The notes: generated from the letters alone by a model not told the origin. A stretch of DNA of 54,035 nucleotides from Ignavibacteria bacterium UBA2373 (GCA_002344005.1 DDTD01000082.1:1-54035), one strand, 5' to 3'; shown: positions 43,104 through 52,776, counted from the stretch's first letter. Translations and numbers: made by a program.

Positions 43104-45103
43104 TGAAAAAAGTTTTATTTGGAACTGCTCTTTGTATTTTAGCATTTAACTATAGCTATAGCCAGCAAACTGATAATAAATCAACAATTTGGATTGGATT
43201 ATTCGGTGGCGTAAATTTTAATCAACATACAGCTAATTTTCAAGGGTTACCGGGAGTGCCTTCTTGTTGTCCTCAATATGAAAATGGCAGTGGATCAGGT
43301 ATGGCAATAGGTGCTTTGCTTGAGTTACCATTGTTTGCAGATGTTACACTCGCCATAAGACCAAATTTTTCTTCGTATAATGCTGAATTGACTTCAAAAG
43401 AATATAATCCAATCAGATTAGCCGACCAGACAATAGGTCAAGCAGAGTTTAACCATGTTTTGGCATCTAATTTTTCTTCCTTATCTGTTGATGGATTATT
43501 GCAATATAAAGTGCTTAATAGATTAGGAGTTATGGGAGGCATTCGTTTGGGTATCTTATCTACAGGCACCTTTGCACAGTCTGAAAAAATAATATCCAAT
43601 AATGGTACTTTCAAGAATGGAAAAACCATTCAGAATGAATTTTCCGGTGAAATACCTGACAAGGCATCATTAAATGCAGGAATGACATTAGGACTAACTT
43701 ATGATTTGTCACTCAATACTCAGCAAACACTAAAACTTGTTCCCGAAGCTTTGTTCTCTTATGGTTTTACGCCATTAGTATCAAATCTATCGTGGCATAA
43801 TCATTATTTCAGAATTGGAGTAGCAATAAAATATTCACCTTTTGAAACAGTAAAACCGGTTGCTATTCCTGAAGAGAAAAAAACAGAACAAGTAATAGAG
43901 CCTGTTATTGCTGAAAACACCAAACCTGCTCCTGCTGAGGTATCTGCTACAATTTATACCAATGACAATACACCTGCACTTGAGCAAAAGCTCATAGTTC
44001 GTGAGTTGTTGTCTAAACAAGTAGTACCAATGCTTCCTATGATTTTCTTTGATCAAAAATCATCTCAAATTCCCCCAAGATATGTTCAACTTAGTAAGAA
44101 TGAATCAGAAAAATTTTCAGAGAAAGAATTACAGGATTCAGAAGGTTTAGCTGTTTACTATCAGACATTGAATGTTATTGGCAGTAGAATGAAAAAAAAT
44201 CCTACATTTACAATTAAAGTAATCGGTACAAATTCAGATATTGGTGATGAAAAAGGAAATATTTCATTGTCACAAGCAAGGGTTAATTCTGTTAAAAAAT
44301 ACCTCAGCGAAGTCTGGTCAATTAATGAATCGCGTATTACATCAGAAACACGTAATTTACCATCTAAATTTTCAAATATTGAATCGGAAGAAGGTCGTCA
44401 AGAAAATAGTCGCTTAGAATTTGTATCGTCGAATCCCTCATTATTAGCACCAATTATTGTATATGATACCGCACGGGTTATTACATATAATCGCATGGAT
44501 ATTGAATTAACAGGTGGTTTACCCACAGTGGTTGGACGATGGGGATTCAATGCAAAAGGGAAAGATAATTCAAAGTATGTAATTTATGATAATTATGGTA
44601 CACCTGTGACGCGACAATTTTCTTGGGATATAGATAATGCTACAGTTCTACAATTTCTGCGTACTCAAAAATCTATTGCAGTGAATGCTTTTGTTGAATC
44701 AGAATCAGGTGATAAAGTTGATGTGACTACGGGTTCAATACCAGTTGATTACAAAGTATTAGAATTAGGTAAGGACTCATCGGTTGGAGTAAAAACATTC
44801 AATGTCATAATGTTTGATGTTGATAAATATGAATTAAATGAAGAAAATAAACGCTATTTGCAGCAACTAATTCCGGAAGTAACATCATCCTCGCGGCTTA
44901 CTATCACAGGTTATACTGATAGAACCGGAGATGCTGCCTATAATCAAACATTATCATTAAATAGAGCACGTTCCGTAGCTCGTGAAATTGGATCGCCGAA
45001 TGTGACAATAAAAGGTGTAGGGGAAAGTCGTCCCCTTTTTGATAATAATTTACCCGAAGGTCGTTTCTACAATAGGACAGTTGAAGTAATCATAGAAGAA
45101 TAA
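43103..45103 (+). CDS. Outer-membrane beta-barrel protein with two OmpA-like domains
   Basis: A 666-residue protein. A signal peptide (MKKVLFGTALCILAFNYSYSQ) is followed by an eight-strand-like outer-membrane barrel (about 28-250; IWIGLFGGVNFNQHT to HYFRIGVAIKYSPF). A charged Pro/Glu linker (about 255-290) comes next. The first OmpA-like domain (about 310-450; IFFDQKSSQIPPRYVQL, FTIKVIGTNSDIGDEKGNISLSQARVNSVKKYL) is less regular. After a beta-rich spacer, a typical OmpA domain ends the protein (VIMFDVDKYELNEEN, LTITGYTDRTGDAAYNQTLSLNRARSV, GESRP). It should be embedded in the outer membrane and bind peptidoglycan. It overlaps the giant cargo gene by one base, so the two are cotranscribed and may work together at the surface. 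Confidence 0.88.
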   Translation: MKKVLFGTALCILAFNYSYSQQTDNKSTIWIGLFGGVNFNQHTANFQGLPGVPSCCPQYENGSGSGMAIGALLELPLFADVTLAIRPNFSSYNAELTSKEYNPIRLADQTIGQAEFNHVLASNFSSLSVDGLLQYKVLNRLGVMGGIRLGILSTGTFAQSEKIISNNGTFKNGKTIQNEFSGEIPDKASLNAGMTLGLTYDLSLNTQQTLKLVPEALFSYGFTPLVSNLSWHNHYFRIGVAIKYSPFETVKPVAIPEEKKTEQVIEPVIAENTKPAPAEVSATIYTNDNTPALEQKLIVRELLSKQVVPMLPMIFFDQKSSQIPPRYVQLSKNESEKFSEKELQDSEGLAVYYQTLNVIGSRMKKNPTFTIKVIGTNSDIGDEKGNISLSQARVNSVKKYLSEVWSINESRITSETRNLPSKFSNIESEEGRQENSRLEFVSSNPSLLAPIIVYDTARVITYNRMDIELTGGLPTVVGRWGFNAKGKDNSKYVIYDNYGTPVTRQFSWDIDNATVLQFLRTQKSIAVNAFVESESGDKVDVTTGSIPVDYKVLELGKDSSVGVKTFNVIMFDVDKYELNEENKRYLQQLIPEVTSSSRLTITGYTDRTGDAAYNQTLSLNRARSVAREIGSPNVTIKGVGESRPLFDNNLPEGRFYNRTVEVIIEE

Positions 45104-45131
45104 TAATAATTAGGAAAAAAACTAAAATAAC

Positions 45132-47048
45132 ATGATAGCAATAACAGGATTGTCAGTTCATTTTACGGGTGAGTATTTATTTGATAATATTTCATTAGCC
45201 GTAAGTGCTCGCGATAGAATAGGTTTAGTTGGAAAAAACGGAGCCGGAAAATCAACATTATTAAAAATTTTGGCAGGAGAAGTTGTAGCGGAGAAGGGGC
45301 ACGTTGTGACGCCTAATTTATATACTATTGGTTATTTACCACAAGATATCGCCTCAAATTTTACGAAATCAGTGCATGAAGAAGCGCTTGCTGCATTTTC
45401 GGAAGTACTGACAATGGAGCATAGAATTGCGGAAATATCTCATGAATTAACAATTCGTACTGATTATGAATCTGATGCGTATTCTGCATTGTTAGAAGAA
45501 ATGACCGAACTGAATGATCGATTTATTAATGAAGGAGGTATGACCATCGAGGCTGAAGCTCAGAAGATTTTACAAGGTTTGGGGTTTCTGGAACATGAGA
45601 TGGAAAAACCGGCATCGCAATTTTCCGGTGGATGGCAGATGCGTATTGAATTAGCAAAGCTATTACTGAAAAAACCCAATTGTATATTATTGGATGAGCC
45701 GACCAATCACCTTGATATTGAGTCAATTCGTTGGTTAGAAAAATTCCTTGCCGAGTATGATGGGTGTGTTATTCTTGTGTCGCATGACCGTGCATTTTTA
45801 GATGCCGTTACAAATAGAACCATAGAAATTCGTAATGCAGCACTGGAAGATTATCCTGCTTCTTATTCACGTTATACTGTCATGCGAGAAGAACGAATGG
45901 CATTACAAAAGTCAGCATACGATAATCAACAAAAAGAAATCAAAAAACAGGAACAATTTATCGAACGATTCAGATCGAAAGCAAATCTTGCAACACGTGT
46001 ACAAAGTCGTATCAAACAATTAGATAAAATTGAGAGGATTGAGTTGGAAGAGGATGATGTATCTGCTATTCGCTTACGATTTCCACCTGTTCCGCGCTCA
46101 GGTCAAACAGTGGTCGAGACCCATAATTTAGAAAAATCATATAATGACAAACGGATTTTTGCAAATATTAATTTTGCTTTAGAGCGTGGAGAAAGAGTCG
46201 CTTTTGTCGGAAAAAATGGTGAAGGTAAAACGACATTAGCAAAAATTCTTGCACAAACAGAAGAGCAAACATCCGGCGAAGTCAAAATCGGTCATAATGT
46301 TCAAATTGGATATTATGCCCAACATCAAGCCGAGTCTTTGGATGGCAATGCGACGGTTTTCGAAATTATAGATCGGGCTGCAACGGGTGAAATGCGTACA
46401 AAAATTCGCAGTTTACTCGGTGCTTTTTTATTCAGTGGTGATAGCGTTGAAAAAAAAGTAAAAGTATTAAGTGGGGGAGAAAAAAGTCGTCTTGCATTAG
46501 CAAAATTGATGCTCGAACCTGTAAATTTACTTATTCTTGATGAGCCAACAAATCACCTTGATATGCGTTCGAAAGATGCCCTCAAAGATGCACTTTCGCA
46601 ATATGAGGGTGCATTAATTGTTGTTTCACATGATAGAGAGTTTTTAACGGGACTCACACAAAAAGTTGTCGAATTTCGTGGGGGAATATTACGTGAATTT
46701 GTTGGAGATGTTCAGGAATTTATCCGGCAACGTGATATTGAATCTTTGCGTGAATTAGAACGAAAAACGGTTGTTCAGCAGTCTTCAACTAAACCTAAAA
46801 CTGTTCAATCTGAACAAAAATCGCCGCAAGTCAAAGACAAAAAACAGAATATAAAAAAGCTCAGCGAAATTGAAAAATCAATAGAGACTGTTGAAAAAAC
46901 AATTGTCGAATTAGAGCAACAATTATCTTTACCTGAAATATATTCACAACCCACAAAAACTAAGGAATTACAGCAACGACATTCTGATGAAAAATCAATG
47001 TTGGATTCATTATATTTACAATGGGAAGAGTTGAGTAAAGAACATTGA
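45132..47048 (+). CDS. ABC-F family ATPase
   Basis: A 638-residue soluble protein with two ABC ATPase domains and no membrane part. Domain 1 has Walker A GLVGKNGAGKST, signature FSGGWQMR and Walker B CILLDEPTNHLD. Domain 2 has FVGKNGEGKTT, LSGGEKSRLALAKL and LILDEPTNHLD. The inter-domain linker (about 245-320) contains the charged helices typical of ABC-F proteins, and a C-terminal coiled coil (about 555-635, SEIEKSIETVEKTIVELEQQ) resembles that of Uup or YdiF. Family members act on stalled or antibiotic-bound ribosomes; which subtype this is cannot be fixed by eye. It follows the OmpA gene by 28 bp. Confidence 0.93.
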   Translation: MIAITGLSVHFTGEYLFDNISLAVSARDRIGLVGKNGAGKSTLLKILAGEVVAEKGHVVTPNLYTIGYLPQDIASNFTKSVHEEALAAFSEVLTMEHRIAEISHELTIRTDYESDAYSALLEEMTELNDRFINEGGMTIEAEAQKILQGLGFLEHEMEKPASQFSGGWQMRIELAKLLLKKPNCILLDEPTNHLDIESIRWLEKFLAEYDGCVILVSHDRAFLDAVTNRTIEIRNAALEDYPASYSRYTVMREERMALQKSAYDNQQKEIKKQEQFIERFRSKANLATRVQSRIKQLDKIERIELEEDDVSAIRLRFPPVPRSGQTVVETHNLEKSYNDKRIFANINFALERGERVAFVGKNGEGKTTLAKILAQTEEQTSGEVKIGHNVQIGYYAQHQAESLDGNATVFEIIDRAATGEMRTKIRSLLGAFLFSGDSVEKKVKVLSGGEKSRLALAKLMLEPVNLLILDEPTNHLDMRSKDALKDALSQYEGALIVVSHDREFLTGLTQKVVEFRGGILREFVGDVQEFIRQRDIESLRELERKTVVQQSSTKPKTVQSEQKSPQVKDKKQNIKKLSEIEKSIETVEKTIVELEQQLSLPEIYSQPTKTKELQQRHSDEKSMLDSLYLQWEELSKEH

Positions 47049-47134
47049 TAATACAATAGGGGAACTTCTTAGTAGTGTAGTGGTGTGAGATAAATGGAAA
47101 GATAGTATTCCAAATAACATTGCAGGCAAATCAC

Positions 47135-47186
47135 ATACCTCTGATATTAAGCTCTGTTTCATTATGGTAGCATTAATCAGAGGTAT
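47135..47186. other. Inverted repeat at convergent gene ends
   Basis: ATACCTCTGAT (47135-47145) and ATCAGAGGTAT (47176-47186) are perfect 11-bp complements separated by 30 bases. The pair lies between the ABC-F gene and the converging acetyltransferase gene and overlaps the latter's last codons. There is no T-run, so it is at best an atypical terminator or a 3'-end stabiliser. Confidence 0.5.
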
Positions 47187-47677
47187 AATTGTAACTCTTC
47201 ACCATCCGGTTTTAATCTAATATTTTTCTGATAGGATAGCCCAAGTTTTTCTAAGAGAGCTTTACTACGAATATTGTTACTCTTTGTAATTGCTGCAATT
47301 GTCTCAATCCCGAGAATGTGTTTCGCGAAAATCATTGTTGATGCCGCAATCTCAAAAGCAAAACCATAACCTTGAAACTGTGGTAATATAGCAAAACCAA
47401 TATCAATATATTCCAGAGATTCTCTGTGCAATAACCCACACATTCCTATTGGTTCTTTAGAAAGTTTATTTTCAACTAACCATAAGCCAAAGCCGTGCGT
47501 TGTGTAACTATGTTGGAGACCTTTTACTATATATTGTTCAGCATGGTCAATAGTATGTACAGCAGTGTTACCGATAAACTCCATCCACGTAGAAGAATTC
47601 ATAAGTGATACAAGAAAAGCAGCATCTTCTACCGTAAATTCACGCAATACTAAGCGTGATGTTTCAAGAATTTTCAT
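47177..47677 (-). CDS. GNAT family N-acetyltransferase, RimJ/RimL-like
   Basis: A 166-residue acetyl-CoA-dependent acetyltransferase. LETSRLVLREFTVEDAAF opens the fold as in the RimJ/RimL (Acetyltransf_3) group. IDIGFAILPQFQGYGFAFEIA is the acetyl-CoA loop (QxxGYG pattern), and NIRSKALLEKLGLSYQ the C-terminal part. The substrate is unknown. The gene overlaps the TetR regulator by 14 bp, so it is translated from the same message and may be controlled by it. Confidence 0.9.
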   Translation of the reverse strand: MKILETSRLVLREFTVEDAAFLVSLMNSSTWMEFIGNTAVHTIDHAEQYIVKGLQHSYTTHGFGLWLVENKLSKEPIGMCGLLHRESLEYIDIGFAILPQFQGYGFAFEIAASTMIFAKHILGIETIAAITKSNNIRSKALLEKLGLSYQKNIRLKPDGEELQLYL

Positions 47678-48338
47678 CCTTTAGAAAACCTTCAGATAAT
47701 TTTTGATTTAATTTATTTCCGAGAAGAGAACGCGCGTCTTCGGTGAGCAAGCCAATACCAATTAGTGATTGTCTAAATTCGTATGCTTTTTCTAAGGAAA
47801 ATATTCCGCCATTTAAAACCCATGAAAGAAATATACCATCAGAAATACCAGATTCAAGTAATGTAAACGATTGGGAATCAACAGGATGAAAAAAACCAGA
47901 ATGAACCATTTCTTCTGTTATGTTTTTTCCTTTTGTTGTTAACAGATATTGTAATGATTGTATTTTTTCAAGGAAACGTTTGTCATCTGAGCGTAAGGCA
48001 TGAGCCCAAAATTCAAGTATTAGAGGAGCGTGATTTCTATGTGAAGAATAAAAATCAACGGCAGAAGTACGAATCGCATCTGTACGTTCTAATGCATCTT
48101 CTGCATTGTTGAAGCGTTGTACGATAGTTACCTCATATTCCGTTATCCATTCATCGTAAATTGATAGAAATAAATCTTCTTTTGTTGCAAAATATTCGTA
48201 AAGTGTTCCCTTTGCCACTGCGGCAGCTTCGGCAATTTCCGACATTTTAGTTGCATGAAATCCTTTTTTGGTAAACACATCTGCAGCAACAGATATTAAG
48301 TATTTTTTCTTTTTTTCTTTATCTACAATTATTGGCAT
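47664..48338 (-). CDS. TetR/AcrR family transcriptional regulator
   Basis: A 224-residue repressor. The N-terminal helix-turn-helix (about 8-55; KKYLISVAADVFTKKGFHATKMSEIAEAAAVAKGTLYEYFATKEDLF) is unmistakable and is preceded by a basic start. The all-helical C-terminal domain (about 60-215) binds an unknown ligand. It is cotranscribed with the overlapping GNAT gene and could regulate itself and that enzyme. No efflux pump is adjacent. Confidence 0.93.
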   Translation of the reverse strand: MPIIVDKEKKKKYLISVAADVFTKKGFHATKMSEIAEAAAVAKGTLYEYFATKEDLFLSIYDEWITEYEVTIVQRFNNAEDALERTDAIRTSAVDFYSSHRNHAPLILEFWAHALRSDDKRFLEKIQSLQYLLTTKGKNITEEMVHSGFFHPVDSQSFTLLESGISDGIFLSWVLNGGIFSLEKAYEFRQSLIGIGLLTEDARSLLGNKLNQKLSEGFLKDENS

Positions 48339-48344
48339 AATAAC

Positions 48345-48375
48345 AAAAATGGACTGCCTTTGTTCAAGCAGTCCA
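48345..48375 (-). terminator. Terminator of the DUF1800-DUF1501 operon
   Basis: On the minus strand TGGACTGC pairs with GCAGTCCA around a 10-base loop, followed by TTTTTGTTA. It lies 22 bp after the stop of the DUF1501 gene. Confidence 0.8.
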
Positions 48376-48396
48376 TAATAGTAATATAATATTTGA

Positions 48397-50001
48397 TTAT
48401 CGAATAATAGTAAGTTTTTTTACATCTGTATAATTTTTAGCATCGAACCGCACAAAATAGTTTCCTTGATTCACTTTGTGACAATCAATATCAAAACGAT
48501 GTTTACCCGCTTGTAACTCACCTTGGAATAAAGACATTAATACATTACCTTTAATATCACAGAGAGTAAGACGAACCTGCATTGCACTTGGTACCGTACA
48601 GGTAAACGATGTAGTAGTAGATGTTATATTGGGTGAACATTCAGAGATATAAAACCCTGATGTGCCTGATGGTATTGTATCATAGACTGACGAGGGAGAG
48701 GAAAATAATGGTAATGCGGTAAAATCTTTATTTAAAAGAATAGATTGAACGGTACTTGCGTCGGTACCAAACCATTGTAACAATGCAGCTGCATATACTT
48801 GACGATAATCGAATTGCATGGTTATATCACCGCGTGAGTCTAAATCTTCCGGTTTTAATGATGGAATAGACCCAAACATTTGCCCTCCTTTAACAGTTTT
48901 ACCGAAGACAAAAAGCGGTGCTGCAGCGCCATGGTCTGTGCCTGTGCTTCCATTTTCTCGTACACGACGACCGAATTCCGAAAATGTCAATCCTGCAACC
49001 CTTTCTCCATGACCTAATTTATCAATATCAGCCATAAAGGCGGTAACGGCACCCGATAATTCCGATAATAACTGAGCATGAAATCCTGTTGCTCCACCTT
49101 GTTGAATATGGGTATCAAATCCCCCGATAGACACTAAATAAAAGCGTGTTTTTAAGCCGCCTGCAATAAGTTGGGCAACAATTTTTAAGCGTCGAGCTAA
49201 ATCAGTTTCAGGGTAGGGAACTTTACTTTTTGACGTATATTCTTTTTCTCCTGTATCACCGGCTTTTTTAATTATACCGGAATATGTTTGTGCCGTTCTT
49301 TGAATTGAATTAATAAATGCCAATTCTTTACCTGCGGGAGTGTCCGGATAATCCCCATTTCCTGAATCACCGCCTTGGGAATCACGAACAAGATTGTAAA
49401 ATTCTTCCGGTGAACGGAAAGTAATACCCGCCGCTCCCTTACCGCTTTGAAAAGTAAGTGATAATGATGTACCGATTTGCACAGCAAGAGGATGTTCCGG
49501 CATAGAATTGGGAAAATCTGTAGGGATTATACCTTCCAAATAGCGACCCACCCATCCTGTGCTTTTGAAGACATCTTCGTCCGTTGCTGTCATCCATATA
49601 TCCGTTCCGCGAAAATGTGAACGATTTGGATTAGGATATGTCACACTATGAACTATAGACATTTGTCCATTATCATATAATTGTTTCATGCCATTAAGAG
49701 CAGGGTGTAATCCAATGGAATTATCAAGTAAAATTGCTTCATTCTTTTTTATTGCAATATTTTTACGTGCATCATAATACAGAGGATCTTCGATTGGTAT
49801 AATTGTATTCAAACCATCATTTCCACCGTTTAATTGAATAAGTACAATTACTCGATCATTGTTTTCTGCAAGAGTTGAAGCTGCATGTAATTCAGGTGAA
49901 TTAGCTAATGCTTCGACAGATACATTACCAAATAAAGCAGGTAAAGTGGCAATAGTTAATGTTGATGCTGCGCTTGTTTGTAAAAATGTTCTACGTTTCA
50001 T
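48397..50001 (-). CDS. DUF1501 protein with twin-arginine leader and T9SS-type C-terminus
   Basis: A 534-residue secreted protein. The start is the ATG of MKRRTFLQTSAAS, with AAAGGTG eight bases upstream; codons further up in frame run into the neighbouring gene. The leader has a twin-arginine pattern (RRTFLQ) and a hydrophobic core. The DUF1501 body is related to sulfatase-like phosphatases (VIVLIQLNGGNDGLNTIIP, SHFRGTDIWMTA, GFDTHIQQGG, FSEFGRRVRENGSTGTDHGAA). The last 75 residues resemble a T9SS sorting domain (VRLTLCDIKGNVLMSL, GNYFVRFDAKNYTDVKKLTIIR). It is 14 bp after the DUF1800 gene, a pairing frequent in Bacteroidota and Planctomycetes. The biochemical role is unknown. Confidence 0.88.
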   Translation of the reverse strand: MKRRTFLQTSAASTLTIATLPALFGNVSVEALANSPELHAASTLAENNDRVIVLIQLNGGNDGLNTIIPIEDPLYYDARKNIAIKKNEAILLDNSIGLHPALNGMKQLYDNGQMSIVHSVTYPNPNRSHFRGTDIWMTATDEDVFKSTGWVGRYLEGIIPTDFPNSMPEHPLAVQIGTSLSLTFQSGKGAAGITFRSPEEFYNLVRDSQGGDSGNGDYPDTPAGKELAFINSIQRTAQTYSGIIKKAGDTGEKEYTSKSKVPYPETDLARRLKIVAQLIAGGLKTRFYLVSIGGFDTHIQQGGATGFHAQLLSELSGAVTAFMADIDKLGHGERVAGLTFSEFGRRVRENGSTGTDHGAAAPLFVFGKTVKGGQMFGSIPSLKPEDLDSRGDITMQFDYRQVYAAALLQWFGTDASTVQSILLNKDFTALPLFSSPSSVYDTIPSGTSGFYISECSPNITSTTTSFTCTVPSAMQVRLTLCDIKGNVLMSLFQGELQAGKHRFDIDCHKVNQGNYFVRFDAKNYTDVKKLTIIR

Positions 50002-50015
50002 ATTTTCACCTTTTA

Positions 50016-51533
50016 TTACATTAATTGAAATTCGGGTAGTTGCATAATATTGCGAAGAAGCAAACGTATTTTTACTTCTGCATTCGCATTCGGTGATGTA
50101 ATAGTCCAATCATATCCACCAAATATATCATCTATCCAACCATTTACAATTTCTTCGGATAGTTCAAAAGGTATCATATATAAGGCAACTGTTTTTAGCA
50201 CTTCTTCGGCGGTAATCGCATCGGGGAAATTATTCATAAATTTCATAACATCAACCCTAAGTTCAGGAGCATTTTGTCCATCGTATGTTTTTCCGTCAAG
50301 AATACCATTGGTAAATTTTTGTCGTGTAGGTAATGTGGTTGTAGTAATCCAATTATGATGCATTTTAAAACCTTCTACATCGGGAGGATTAAGTAAATCT
50401 AAATTTAATGCTGTCATTGCAGTTAAGCCATAATCGGTCTTTATACCTGAAATATTCAATAAACGTGCTGTTCCGATTACTAAATCAAGAGGAGATTTAA
50501 TCATTGCGCCATAAAATTTTTCATCAAAGAAATGTTGTGAAGTTAAAAGTCTTAGAAGTATGGGCTTTAATTCATAATTCTCTTTGACTAATAATTGTGC
50601 AATTTCTTGAAGAATAGTTTGATCAGGTTCAAAATAAACAAAAAATTGATAAAGACGTTTTGCAAAGAATAGAGAACAAGCAGGTTGTTTAAATATTATA
50701 TCTACAATATCATCACTATTGAAATTACCTTTTTCTGAAAGAAATTCCTTTTCCTGCGAATCCCAACGAGAGGATTTCCACTCTGAGAACAACCCGGTGA
50801 TTGACCATCCTGTTAAGGCTCGAGCAGATTCTACAACATCTTTCTCAGTGTAATTACCAATTCCTAAAGCATACAATTCCAGCAGTTCGCGTGCAAAATT
50901 TTCATTCGGATTACCTACAACACTAACACCATTATCTAAATAAATTAACATTGCGGGGTCACGTACAATTGCTTTAATAAGGGTTTTTATATTGCCGAAA
51001 GATGAACGATCATTGTTTTCTGACGGTTTCCAAGGATTCGTTACTTTATTCGGTGTTCTTCTGAAAATATCATTTTGCCAGTACATAAACTGGGCATAAT
51101 ACACTTTATCTTCTTCTGACGTTAATAAATTATGCCAAAAGAATGTCATCTTTTCTTGCAGTTGATTTGTACCAAGCAACATTTGATTAAACCACATTCG
51201 ACGAATTTCAAGTATTCGATTACGGTTTAAAGCTTGATCATTAACGGGAGCAGTCGTTGCCCATGCAGGATGTTGGGGCATTTCCTTTGTAGTAGGGTTA
51301 AGCATTGTTTCTACTACTTCACGTGCACTTTTGCCAATAAGTGCATTCACAGTTTCATGTGTGTATTGAAAGCCTGTGCGTCGTAATAGATGTTCCGCAG
51401 ACTTACGCGAAAGAGGTGCTGTATGTTCATCTAATCCTGCTAGAGAAATAATTGGTTGGGAAGTCATTGCTCGTTTAAAAGGTGAGTCAATGTCATTTGT
51501 AGAGCGCATTGTTAAGAAGGAACGCCGATTCAT
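50016..51533 (-). CDS. DUF1800 family protein
   Basis: A 505-residue protein of the DUF1800 family. The start is the ATG of MNRRSFLTMRS, preceded seven bases up by GAGGAGA; a longer frame is open but begins without a good site. The family landmarks are SAEHLLRRTGFQYT, EKMTFFWHNLLTS, NENFARELLELYALGIGNYTEKDVVESARALTGW and LNPPDVEGFKMHHNWI. There is no clear signal peptide, although NRRSFL is a remnant of one or a short leader. It is the first gene of the pair with DUF1501. The function is unknown. Confidence 0.9.
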   Translation of the reverse strand: MNRRSFLTMRSTNDIDSPFKRAMTSQPIISLAGLDEHTAPLSRKSAEHLLRRTGFQYTHETVNALIGKSAREVVETMLNPTTKEMPQHPAWATTAPVNDQALNRNRILEIRRMWFNQMLLGTNQLQEKMTFFWHNLLTSEEDKVYYAQFMYWQNDIFRRTPNKVTNPWKPSENNDRSSFGNIKTLIKAIVRDPAMLIYLDNGVSVVGNPNENFARELLELYALGIGNYTEKDVVESARALTGWSITGLFSEWKSSRWDSQEKEFLSEKGNFNSDDIVDIIFKQPACSLFFAKRLYQFFVYFEPDQTILQEIAQLLVKENYELKPILLRLLTSQHFFDEKFYGAMIKSPLDLVIGTARLLNISGIKTDYGLTAMTALNLDLLNPPDVEGFKMHHNWITTTTLPTRQKFTNGILDGKTYDGQNAPELRVDVMKFMNNFPDAITAEEVLKTVALYMIPFELSEEIVNGWIDDIFGGYDWTITSPNANAEVKIRLLLRNIMQLPEFQLM

Positions 51534-51748
51534 ATAGTTTCTCCTCATTATGAATGATGTGTTTACTATACCCAAACTACTATATTATTGCCACATAACA
51601 ATAAAAAAGAGTGCAAATTGAACATTTATTGTGTTATGCTGATGATGAATAAGCGAGCAAGTAAACTGTACAATCAATCTAAATATCTTAGAAATCGGAT
51701 AAAAAGTGTTTAACCTTCGTATTTTTGCTTTCTTTTCATAGATTATTC

Positions 51749-52759
51749 ATGAATCATCACTTACAAATTGGTAAAGTCAGTGTTCAGAATGGCGTGCTGC
51801 TTGCACCGATGGAGGATGTCACAGACTTGCCATTTCGCGTTATATGTAAACGACTTGGAGCAGATATAGTTTACACGGAATTCATATCCTCCGAAGGATT
51901 AATCCGCGATGCAAAGCGTTCGATGCAAAAACTTACCTTATCGGATGAGGAGCATCCCGTTTCTATTCAAATCTTTGGAGGTGATATTGAAACCATGCGC
52001 CATGCAGCAAGAAAAGCAGAAGAGTCTGCACCTGATTTTATTGACATTAACTGTGGTTGCTGGGTGAAGAATGTTGTTGTGCGCAATGCAGGAGCAGCTT
52101 TACTCAAAGACCCACCGCAAATGGCAAAAATGACTAAAGCGCTTGTGGATGAGGTTGCCTTACCTGTGACTGTAAAGACGCGGCTCGGTTGGTCTAAAGA
52201 TAATATCATTATTCTGGAAGTTGCCAAGCGTCTTGAAGATGCCGGTGCAGCAGCGTTGACAGTACATTGTCGTACCCGTGATATGGGGCATGGTGGGGAT
52301 GCCGATTGGTCATGGATACCCAAAATACGTGAAGCGGTGAGCATACCTGTAATTTTAAACGGTGATGTAGAAACACCAGAAGATGTTGAGAAAGCTTTCA
52401 TGATGACCGGATGCAATGCAGTTATGATTGGACGTGCCGCTATAGGCAATCCATTTATATTTCGGCGCTCCAAATATAGAATTGAGCATGGCTTTGATGC
52501 CCCCGAACCTTCTGCCGAAGAACGGGTCAATGTATGCATTGAGCATCTTCGCGAATGTGTACGTGATAAAGGCAATGAAAGGAGAGCAGTCATAGAGTTC
52601 AGAAAATTTTATGCGGGTTATTTACGGGGCATGTGGAATGCAACGTCCGTTAAGCAACAATTACAACAAACCGATGCACTTTCTGCTGCTGAGGATTTGT
52701 TAAATACATATTTATATAATTATTTGAACAGAGCAGAATCTGTTTCAGAAGAATTTTGA
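51749..52759 (+). CDS. dusB: tRNA-dihydrouridine synthase, DusB-like
   Basis: A 336-residue FMN-dependent TIM-barrel reductase that makes dihydrouridine in tRNA D-loops. The start is the ATG of MNHHLQIGKVSVQN; a TTG eight codons up is in frame. VLLAPMEDVTDLPFR and QIFGGDIE open the barrel. The catalytic cysteine is in DINCGCWVKNVVVRNAGAALL (equivalent of GCPVKKV), then VKTRLGW, VHCRTRD, PVILNGDV and the phosphate loop VMIGRAAIGNPFIF. A helical C-terminal domain follows. It is divergent from the DUF1800 gene and starts a plus-strand pair with the Lys-rich gene 17 bp further on. Confidence 0.92.
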   Translation: MNHHLQIGKVSVQNGVLLAPMEDVTDLPFRVICKRLGADIVYTEFISSEGLIRDAKRSMQKLTLSDEEHPVSIQIFGGDIETMRHAARKAEESAPDFIDINCGCWVKNVVVRNAGAALLKDPPQMAKMTKALVDEVALPVTVKTRLGWSKDNIIILEVAKRLEDAGAAALTVHCRTRDMGHGGDADWSWIPKIREAVSIPVILNGDVETPEDVEKAFMMTGCNAVMIGRAAIGNPFIFRRSKYRIEHGFDAPEPSAEERVNVCIEHLRECVRDKGNERRAVIEFRKFYAGYLRGMWNATSVKQQLQQTDALSAAEDLLNTYLYNYLNRAESVSEEF

Positions 52760-52776
52760 TCTATTGTTTTTAATAT

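Noticed and set aside
51967..52593. 208-codon minus-strand open frame
   Set aside because: It is antisense to dusB, with no family resemblance; a shadow of the less AT-rich dus gene.
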